Below are positions 32,989 through 38,852 of a stretch of DNA of 38,852 bases, piece after piece. The notes beneath the pieces are model-generated. The model was given only the letters and a program-made list of their open reading frames with translations. It was not told the DNA's origin and did not search any database. Source of the DNA: CAZOKH01 sp964580315 (GTDB lineage Bacteria; Chloroflexota; Anaerolineae; Anaerolineales; Anaerolineaceae). How positions within the stretch are numbered: position 1 is the first letter of the stretch; each line of letters starts with the position of its first letter. The translations under genes were made by a program, and so were the position numbers. Where the stretch lies: contig CAZOKH010000028.1 in NCBI GenBank assembly GCA_964580315.1, positions 1 to 38,852 of the forward strand, written 5' to 3'.

Positions 32989-33145
32989 CTCTTTCCTTAT
33001 AACCTTTGATGGAAATTTATTGCGAACCGTTTCATCAGAAATCACGTATAGAGTATTAGCAAGTGATACTGCATGAAAGGTGCCCCAATCTCAATATACC
33101 CAAAATCCATTCACCAAATTTGGATAGGCTGGTATTCAGATATGG

Positions 33146-33151
33146 TATAAA
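33146..33151 (+). promoter_or_regulatory. Extended -10 with a very short leader
   Basis: TATAAA with TGG directly before it. The predicted start near 33158 leaves about 8 bases before ATG 33166, or places TTG 33160 at the transcript end. No Shine-Dalgarno is visible for either. Confidence 0.45.
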
Positions 33152-33165
33152 ATCAGTGATTGTTC

Positions 33166-34278
33166 ATGGAATTCCCGTTCAATAGAATTGCAATGTCTCC
33201 TTTTGTCACCACCATCAAACACCCGGTCAAACGCCACCAGGCAGAGCAAACGCTTTTTATCTTCCTGATTTGTTTTGGGCTGTCCGTCACCCTCACCCGC
33301 CTGTTCCTGGAAGTCACCGGTTATCCTCAACTGGGCAACAGTGAACTCCACATTGCGCATGTGTTGTGGGGAGGGTTACTGTTGTTCATGGCAGTGCTGC
33401 TGCTGCTCATCTTCGCCAACCCGTGGGTCTACCCGCTGGGTGCAGTGCTGGGCGGGGCAGGTGTTGGATTGTTTATTGACGAAGTGGGCAAATTCATCAC
33501 CCAGAGCAATAACTATTTTTATCCCTTCGCTGCTCCCATCATCTACGCCTTCTTCTTACTCACCGTCCTGCTCTATTTGCGCATTAATCAATTGCGAAAA
33601 AGAACCACCCGCAGCGAGCTTTATAAGGCGTTTGAATTACTTTCAGAAGTGTTGGACCGTGATCTGGATGCCGCCGAGCAGTCTGACTTGCTGGAACACC
33701 TGCAATATGCGTGGAAGAACGCCGACACACCCGACCTGGAGCGCCTGGCAAAAACCCTGATTGATTTTTCCTCAGACGGGACGCTGCACCTCGCACCGCT
33801 TCAGGATGGTTTCTGGATCAGAGTCGGCAAGCAATTGAAAATCCTGGAAGAACGCTGGTTGAATCGCAACCGGCTGCGCTGGTTCTTGATCATCGGATTA
33901 CTGATACTGGGCGTGTTCTCGTTTTACGACCTGTATTTACTGTTGATTTCTCCCCAATCGATCAGTTTTCTGGATCGGGTTGGCATCAACCTGTTGCAGG
34001 CAGGTCTGATTCGCGGTCCCCAGGGATTGGTGTGGTTCACCCTGCGTACGGCGCTTCTGGGCGTCATTGGGATGCTGCTGGTTCTTTCAGCCCTGTTGTT
34101 GATTCTGCGCTGGGAACGCAGCGCACTGACCATCGGCTATTTTGGCATTCTACTGGAACTCACCGGGGCTAATTTGCTGGAATTTTATTTTGACCAGTTT
34201 TCCACCATCCTGCTGGCATTGATCCAACTGGTTTTGTTGATCGGCGTCTTACGCTACAAAAAGTTACACCTGCCTTGA
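33166..34278 (+). CDS. Polytopic membrane protein of unknown function
   Basis: I do not recognise the family. The 370-residue product has about eight hydrophobic segments in two groups: four in residues 25-140 (including 'IAHVLWGGLLLFMAVLLLLI' and 'AAPIIYAFFLLTVLLYLRI') and four in 240-365. A charged, helical cytoplasmic stretch lies between them (about 145-235). I chose ATG at 33166 on promoter spacing, but starts at 33160 (TTG) or 33193 (ATG) cannot be excluded because no site is near a good Shine-Dalgarno. It converges on the EFR1-like gene with 5 bases between stops. Confidence 0.7.
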   Translation: MEFPFNRIAMSPFVTTIKHPVKRHQAEQTLFIFLICFGLSVTLTRLFLEVTGYPQLGNSELHIAHVLWGGLLLFMAVLLLLIFANPWVYPLGAVLGGAGVGLFIDEVGKFITQSNNYFYPFAAPIIYAFFLLTVLLYLRINQLRKRTTRSELYKAFELLSEVLDRDLDAAEQSDLLEHLQYAWKNADTPDLERLAKTLIDFSSDGTLHLAPLQDGFWIRVGKQLKILEERWLNRNRLRWFLIIGLLILGVFSFYDLYLLLISPQSISFLDRVGINLLQAGLIRGPQGLVWFTLRTALLGVIGMLLVLSALLLILRWERSALTIGYFGILLELTGANLLEFYFDQFSTILLALIQLVLLIGVLRYKKLHLP

Positions 34279-34283
34279 ATTGT

Positions 34284-35405
34284 TTAACGCGTTGCACTGT
34301 CGGGTCTATCCACCGTCTTTTCGGTTGGCGCAAAAAAGACTGTGGACTCGTCCAGGCTCGCCAGGCGTACCATTGGTTGATGGTAGCGCCGGTAATAATG
34401 CGTCAGGGTGGTCAGGCTGAATATCTTGTTCATTATCCGGTTCCGGGCAAGCCATTGGAAGATTTCAGATAATATTGCAATCACAATCAAATTGAAGCCA
34501 ATCTCAATCGGCAGCGACCACCAGTTTGCTTGAATTGCGGTCATCCGGCTCAACGCCTGGATAAAGCGGTCCAATCCCCAGGCTGTTACAGGGAGGAAGA
34601 AAATCCAAAACAGCAATACCGCCAGCGGGTGACTGGCTTCAATGGCTTTGGTGGGGCAATATCCCATGCAGCGCATGCATGACTCACAGGAGAATGTCCA
34701 ATACGGTCTTCCGTTTTTCATTTTGATTGCCTTTGTCGGGCAATGCGCGGCACACAGGCCGCAGCCGGTGCATTTTTCACCGGCAAAAAACAGTTTCGAA
34801 AGAAACAGGCGCCCCATGATGAGGTAACCCATTGAAAAAGGAAACAAAAGAATACCCAGGGCAAGTTCCAGCCAGCCGTGCAGGCTGATCTTGCCTGCCA
34901 GGATCTCACTGACCCAATGCTTTGTGATCTTTTCGGTTTCATCACTGATGATTCCCACATGCTGCGTCGGCAGACCGGGATGCAGCGCCAGCCAGTTGGA
35001 CGGCATGTCCAGCCCGCGCACACCCTTCACATGGTAGCCTTTCAAAGACAAGATCAAAGCCAGCAAGTAGGCAGCACTGCCCATCATGCCGGGCACAGTG
35101 AAATTCAAAACACGTATCCCGGCGCGGGTGGCGGCAATCAATAACGACTGCCCTTTTCCCGCGGGAAAACGCAGCGCAAACTTGATCATTGACCAGGGTG
35201 CGGTGAAACCATGCGTTGGCGTGCTGATTCCCAGCAGCGTGTCTTGCGAAAAATCCTTTTCCAGGTTGGCATGGTTGAATGGAATAATGGTCACACCATT
35301 CCCAGCCTGTTGCATGGTCTCTGCCATCCATTCTGCTACACGAAACGAATTACCCGTTCCGCTGTAAAAATAAATCACCGCAGCCAATTTATTCGTGTCA
35401 TTCAA
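34284..35405 (-). CDS. EFR1-like protein: flavodoxin plus two [4Fe-4S] ferredoxin domains, membrane-anchored
   Basis: The 373-residue product starts with a flavodoxin-like domain ('IYFYSGTGNSFRVAEWMAE' phosphate loop) to about 170. A membrane segment at about 180-200 follows, then two 4Fe-4S sites: C212-x2-C215-x2-C218-x3-C222P and C240-x2-C243-x2-C246-x3-C250P. Two more membrane segments follow (about 262-280 and 300-320). Called an EFR1-family ferredoxin. It probably moves electrons to or from the membrane; its partner is unknown. It starts with TTG, overlaps the fumarase beta stop by 8 bases, and has GGGGAAG upstream. A link to fumarase is only positional. Confidence 0.82.
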   Translation of the reverse strand: MNDTNKLAAVIYFYSGTGNSFRVAEWMAETMQQAGNGVTIIPFNHANLEKDFSQDTLLGISTPTHGFTAPWSMIKFALRFPAGKGQSLLIAATRAGIRVLNFTVPGMMGSAAYLLALILSLKGYHVKGVRGLDMPSNWLALHPGLPTQHVGIISDETEKITKHWVSEILAGKISLHGWLELALGILLFPFSMGYLIMGRLFLSKLFFAGEKCTGCGLCAAHCPTKAIKMKNGRPYWTFSCESCMRCMGYCPTKAIEASHPLAVLLFWIFFLPVTAWGLDRFIQALSRMTAIQANWWSLPIEIGFNLIVIAILSEIFQWLARNRIMNKIFSLTTLTHYYRRYHQPMVRLASLDESTVFFAPTEKTVDRPDSATR

Positions 35406-36045
35406 TGTTTTCTTCCCCGGGGTTCAGTAGAGAATTTAAAATTTCATTGGACGCTGTTTCAATTTCATGATGCAGGCTGCGTCCATGCGCATCCATGGTG
35501 ACCACCACCGGCAAGTCACGCAGTTCCACCACCCACATCGCCTCCGGCACGCCAAATTCCAGTTGAAACACGCCCAGCACTTTTTGCACGCTTTGAGCAG
35601 CCAGGGCGCCTGCCCCGCCCACCGCATGCAAATACACCGCCGGTTCTTCGCGGCAGGCTTGCAGCGTCCTGACGCCCATGCCGCCTTTGCCAATCACCGC
35701 CTTCACGTGAAAATGATGCAGAATGTCCGCCTGGTAGGGTTCTTCACGTATGCTGGTGGTGGGGCCAGCCGAAATAAATGCATAATTCCCAGTTTCAACT
35801 CCGCTAACCACCGGCCCGCAATGAAAAATGGCTCCATCCTGCAAAAAGACCTTCAATTGTTCGTGAAGATGTATCTCGTCTGGTGTGGGCTGGTGCTGAT
35901 CAGATAGAAATGTCTCTTTCATCCACTGATGCGCCCGATCGCGCCCGGTGACCACCACCCCGCTCAACAGCACGGCATCACCCACATGCAAAGCCCGCAC
36001 TGCTTCTTCGCTCAAAGGTGTTGAAATTTTTCGGGACTCAGGCAT
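35398..36045 (-). CDS. Class I fumarate hydratase, beta (C-terminal) subunit
   Basis: The 215-residue protein matches the C-terminal half of iron-sulfur fumarase: 'LHVGDAVLLSGVVVTGRDRAH', 'FHCGPVVSG', 'ISAGPTTSIREEPYQ' and 'VIGKGGMG'. Together with the alpha subunit it hydrates fumarate to malate with a [4Fe-4S] cluster. Bacteria with split genes include many thermophiles and Chloroflexota. It overlaps alpha by 8 bases, with GAGG at 7 bases, and overlaps the ferredoxin-like gene by 8 bases. Confidence 0.92.
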   Translation of the reverse strand: MPESRKISTPLSEEAVRALHVGDAVLLSGVVVTGRDRAHQWMKETFLSDQHQPTPDEIHLHEQLKVFLQDGAIFHCGPVVSGVETGNYAFISAGPTTSIREEPYQADILHHFHVKAVIGKGGMGVRTLQACREEPAVYLHAVGGAGALAAQSVQKVLGVFQLEFGVPEAMWVVELRDLPVVVTMDAHGRSLHHEIETASNEILNSLLNPGEENIE

Positions 36046-36922
36046 ACGTCACCTCGCCGTCCTGCCAGTCCATCCGCCAGCGGCGGTATGCCCAACACAT
36101 GTAGGAAACGGTCACAAAAAAGCTGGCTGGAAGCCGGTACAGCGCACCGGCATGCACCCCCAGCAAGGTGCGCCTGCCGCCAAATCCCATGGCGCCAATA
36201 CCCAGCAGGTTGGCCTGTGCCAGAATCTGGTCTTCGAGGGCAGCCAGTTGCGGGTCTGGATTGGTCTCATCCAGGCGTCGCAGAAACGCCTGTTTGGATG
36301 CCAGGTAGCCGCTGGTGCGGTCGCCGCCAATGGCAATGCCCAGCACTCCCGGCGGGCAGCCAAAGCCCTGTGCACGCTGCACAGCATCCAACGCCGCCCG
36401 CCTCACACCATCCAGGCTGCGCTCAGCCCTCAGGCGTTCATCAGGCAGGGCATACTGTGCGCCTACGTTCTCACTGCCGCCGCCCTTCAGCAGCAATTGA
36501 ATGCGAAGCTGGGCGCTGCTGTGCTCCTGGAAATGAATGAACGGGAAAAACTCGCCGCCCAGGTTGTTGCCGCTGTTTACGCCCGTTAGCGAATCCACGG
36601 CATTAGGCCGCAGCAGCGAGCGGCGCGTGGCTTCTGCCACTGCCCCACAAATGATGTCCTTTAATTCCGTTGTTGACCAACCCTTAGGGTGCTGCACAAA
36701 GAAAATGGGCGTGCCGGTGTCCTGGCACATGGGAACCGACTTTTTGCGCGCCAGGCGCACATTTTCCAGGATGCTGTTCAATGCCAGCACTGCCGGGCTG
36801 CCGGGTGCTTCAGCAGCGCAGGCATCTTGCAAAGCCAGTTCCACATCCGCAGGCAAGTCGGTGGCAGCTCTGCGGATTAGTTCAACCAGGGGTTCCAGCA
36901 ATGCCGTTCGCAAATTCTTCAT
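36038..36922 (-). CDS. Class I fumarate hydratase, alpha (N-terminal) subunit
   Basis: The 294-residue alpha subunit holds the cluster ligands expected for this family: Cys in 'VPMCQDTGTP', in 'GFGCPPG' and in 'SYMCWAYRR' near the C-terminus. 'GVNSGNNLGGEFFPFIHF' is the substrate-binding block. It is the first of three overlapping genes: alpha, beta, EFR1-like. The ribosome site is weak (GGGA at 12 bases). It is divergent from purB, whose product releases fumarate, the substrate here. A tartrate dehydratase reading is possible but less likely given the context. Confidence 0.92.
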   Translation of the reverse strand: MKNLRTALLEPLVELIRRAATDLPADVELALQDACAAEAPGSPAVLALNSILENVRLARKKSVPMCQDTGTPIFFVQHPKGWSTTELKDIICGAVAEATRRSLLRPNAVDSLTGVNSGNNLGGEFFPFIHFQEHSSAQLRIQLLLKGGGSENVGAQYALPDERLRAERSLDGVRRAALDAVQRAQGFGCPPGVLGIAIGGDRTSGYLASKQAFLRRLDETNPDPQLAALEDQILAQANLLGIGAMGFGGRRTLLGVHAGALYRLPASFFVTVSYMCWAYRRWRMDWQDGEVTYA

Positions 36923-36990
36923 TTTTTGATTTTATCCCAGGATTGGATCCAATGATTAAAGAATCGTGTTGTCCGAATCAACTGAGCATT

Positions 36991-36999
36991 TGTTATAAT
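36991..36999 (+). promoter_or_regulatory. Extended -10 promoter of purB-purA
   Basis: TGT followed by TATAAT at 36994-36999, with a loose TTGTCC 19 bases upstream. It is 45 bases before the purB ATG. Confidence 0.6.
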
Positions 37000-37044
37000 A
37001 CCGTTGCGCTCGATTTGGCCGCAAACATTACCCGAAGGACAGTC

Positions 37045-38448
37045 ATGGATTCTTTTGATCATTACGCATCACCACTGAGCTGGCGTTATGCTTCGCCAGA
37101 AATGCGCGCTCTGTGGGGGGAAACCAATAAACTTAAAACCTGGCGACGGCTGTGGGTGGCGCTGGCGCAGGCACAGCACGAACTGGGCGCCGTCACTTTT
37201 GAACAACTGGAAGATCTCAAACAGCACGTCAATCAAATTGACCTGGACCGCACCCGCGCCCTGGAAGCTGAAACCCGCCACGACCTGGTTGCCGAGATCA
37301 AGTGTTACAGTGAGCAAGCCCCCCTGGGCGGCGCCATCCTGCACCTGGGCGCCACTTCCACCGACATTAAAGACAACGCTGAAGTGCTCATCATCCGCCA
37401 GTCGCTTGATTTGCTGCTCTCGCGCATCGAGTTTCTCCTGTCCACTTTTGCCGAAAAAATTTCCGACTGGGCAGATTTGCCCGTCATGGCATTCACACAC
37501 TTGCAGCCGGCCGAACCCACCACGCTGGGCTACCGCTTCAGCTTCTATGCCCAGGATTTGTGGGAAGATTACCGCGCACTGCGCAGCTTGCGAGCCGGTT
37601 TGCGCGGCAAAGGATTCAAAGGTGCGGTTGGAACCAGTGCTTCATTTGTTGATCTGTTTGGTATTGAGAAAACCCGTCAAATGGAACGCCGGCTCAGTGA
37701 GTTGTTGGCTATTCCCTTTTATGAAATCAGCACCCAGGTTTACCCGCGCAAACAGGACTATTCCCTATTGTGCGCTCTGGCCAGCCTGGGAGCCACCCTG
37801 TACAAATTTGCATTTGACCTGCGCATTCTGCAATCTCCCGCCATTTTCGAGCTCAGCGAACCATTTGGCAAAGACCAGGTTGGTTCTTCAGCCATGCCCT
37901 TCAAGAAAAACCCCATCAACGCCGAAAAAATCGACTCGCTCGCCCGCCTGTTATCTGCTCTGCCGCAAACAGCCTGGGCGAACGCCGCGCACTCCCTGTT
38001 CGAACGCACCATGGACGACAGCGCCAACCAGCGCATGATCATTCCTGAAGCATTCCTGTTGTGTGATGAAATTTTATTGACCTCCATCCAGATAACCACC
38101 GGGCTGCAGGTTCACACCCAGCAAATTAATCAGAATTTTGAAAAGTTCGCCCTGTTCGCCAGCACAGAACGAATCCTGCTGGAAGCAGTCAAAAAAGGAT
38201 TGGACCGCCAGCAGGTGCACGCAGCCTTGCGTTCACTCACCCTGCAAGCCTGGCAGGATATTCAAGCCGGTCAGCCCAACCCGCTGCCGCAATTGCTTTC
38301 CAATGACACCCTCTTGACCAGTGTCCTATCCAGCGATGAAATTCTCAGTCATCTGGATGTGCGCAACCACCTGGGGTTGGCGCCGCATAAAGCACGCGCT
38401 TTTGCACAGAATCTGACCAGAACACTAACCGAAAATCGAGGAATCTGA
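37045..38448 (+). CDS. purB: Adenylosuccinate lyase
   Basis: The 467-residue product of the aspartase/fumarase superfamily splits SAICAR and adenylosuccinate, each releasing fumarate. The family signature is 'SSAMPFKKNPINAEKIDSL' with the catalytic Ser loop. 'LGATSTDIKDNAEVLIIRQS' and 'MAFTHLQPAEPTTLGYRF' hold the catalytic His. AAGGA precedes the ATG at 37045. A longer in-frame start at 36781 would add 88 residues that overlap the fumarase gene on the other strand, and is not real. purA starts 2 bases after its stop. Confidence 0.97.
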   Translation: MDSFDHYASPLSWRYASPEMRALWGETNKLKTWRRLWVALAQAQHELGAVTFEQLEDLKQHVNQIDLDRTRALEAETRHDLVAEIKCYSEQAPLGGAILHLGATSTDIKDNAEVLIIRQSLDLLLSRIEFLLSTFAEKISDWADLPVMAFTHLQPAEPTTLGYRFSFYAQDLWEDYRALRSLRAGLRGKGFKGAVGTSASFVDLFGIEKTRQMERRLSELLAIPFYEISTQVYPRKQDYSLLCALASLGATLYKFAFDLRILQSPAIFELSEPFGKDQVGSSAMPFKKNPINAEKIDSLARLLSALPQTAWANAAHSLFERTMDDSANQRMIIPEAFLLCDEILLTSIQITTGLQVHTQQINQNFEKFALFASTERILLEAVKKGLDRQQVHAALRSLTLQAWQDIQAGQPNPLPQLLSNDTLLTSVLSSDEILSHLDVRNHLGLAPHKARAFAQNLTRTLTENRGI

Positions 38449-38449
38449 T

Positions 38450-38852
38450 ATGACTCTGCAAATTATTATCGGTACACAGTGGGGAGACGAAGGAAAAGGC
38501 CGTTTTGTTGACCTGCTGTCAGCCGACGCACAATTCGTGGCGCGTTACAGCGGCGGCGACAACGCCGGGCACACCCTGCGCATTCAAGATCATGTTTACA
38601 AACTGCATCTCATCCCATCTGGCATCATTTACCCGCAAACCACCGGCATTCTGGGCAACGGCATGGTGATCAACCCGCGTGTGCTGCTGCGTGAAATGGA
38701 TGAATTAAACGCCGCCGGCATCAAAATTTCTCCTGACCGGCTCAAAATTTCCTACGCCGCCCACCTCATCACCCCCGCGCACCAGGTTCTGGATGCCGCC
38801 CGCGAGACGCACCTGGGCAAATCCAAGATCGGCACAACCGGGCGCGGCATTG
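38450..38852 (+). CDS. purA: Adenylosuccinate synthetase, N-terminal part, cut by the window end
   Basis: The frame opens at ATG 38450 with 'IIIGTQWGDEGKGRFVDLLS', the PurA GTP-binding loop, then 'RYSGGDNAGHTL', 'LHLIPSGII' and 'GILGNGMVINP'. The family usual is GKGKxVD; here Lys is replaced by Arg. The window ends after 134 residues in 'IGTTGRGI', a substrate-binding motif, so the true end is beyond. GAGG lies before the ATG. It is tightly coupled to purB. Confidence 0.95.
   Translation, partial: MTLQIIIGTQWGDEGKGRFVDLLSADAQFVARYSGGDNAGHTLRIQDHVYKLHLIPSGIIYPQTTGILGNGMVINPRVLLREMDELNAAGIKISPDRLKISYAAHLITPAHQVLDAARETHLGKSKIGTTGRGI

Noticed and set aside
36781..37044. 88 additional N-terminal residues for purB
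   Set aside because: The extension overlaps the fumarase alpha gene antisense. Adenylosuccinate lyase homologues start at the ATG at 37045, which has AAGGA.

Overview
The window looks like chromosome from a bacterium of the Chloroflexota, most likely Anaerolineae. This is inferred from gene content: an MvhG/MvhA-type [NiFe] hydrogenase pair, LPxTG-like surface proteins, a dense selenium-supply operon, a YjfB-like motility protein and class I two-subunit fumarase. No rRNA, tRNA, CRISPR array or insertion sequence was found. Genes sit in short operons on both strands, usually with good Shine-Dalgarno sites. Several starts are preceded by an extended -10 box (TGnTATAAT-like).

Layout. 1-8.5 kb is a motility and signalling block: a protein of unknown family, a YjfB-like protein, a UbiA prenyltransferase, an HD-GYP c-di-GMP phosphodiesterase with PAS and GAF domains, a solute-binding lipoprotein and a methyl-accepting chemotaxis protein. 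8.5-14 kb holds a GNAT-like protein, an Ldh2-family dehydrogenase, and an envelope-type two-component system downstream of a PepSY-like membrane protein with an 18-residue triplicated repeat. 14-17 kb has the [NiFe] hydrogenase small and large subunits converging on a SlyD-type metallochaperone/isomerase. 17-19.6 kb has upp, moaA, a nitroreductase and a small DUF6092-like protein.

19.6-24.8 kb holds two large paralogous, acidic, repeat-rich secreted proteins with LPVTG/IPVTG anchors. Each is preceded by a near-consensus promoter and the same roughly 100-nt structured leader ending in an intrinsic terminator. This looks like a pair of attenuation-controlled genes, and I cannot assign the leader to a known riboswitch class.

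24.8-31 kb is a selenium-supply operon on the minus strand: a small ORF with an in-frame UGA, yedE, yedF, a cysteine-desulfurase homologue, a DUF3343 protein and selD. Two genes here need UGA read as selenocysteine. selD has a Sec at residue 25 and would otherwise appear N-terminally truncated. A previously unannotated 45-codon gene upstream of yedE has an in-frame UGA followed immediately by a 17-bp hairpin whose apical loop carries GGUC, like the E. coli fdhF SECIS. ccmF lies just upstream.

31-38.85 kb carries pyrD-pyrK-like dihydroorotate dehydrogenase B, a polytopic membrane protein, and an overlapping fumarase alpha-beta plus flavodoxin/ferredoxin operon. Divergent from that operon is purB-purA, with purA cut by the window end. 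PurB releases fumarate, which the fumarase would hydrate.

The strongest leads are the candidate small selenoprotein, the Sec-containing SelD, the twin leader RNA, and a hydrogenase large subunit that ends exactly at the maturation His, so it has no propeptide to remove.
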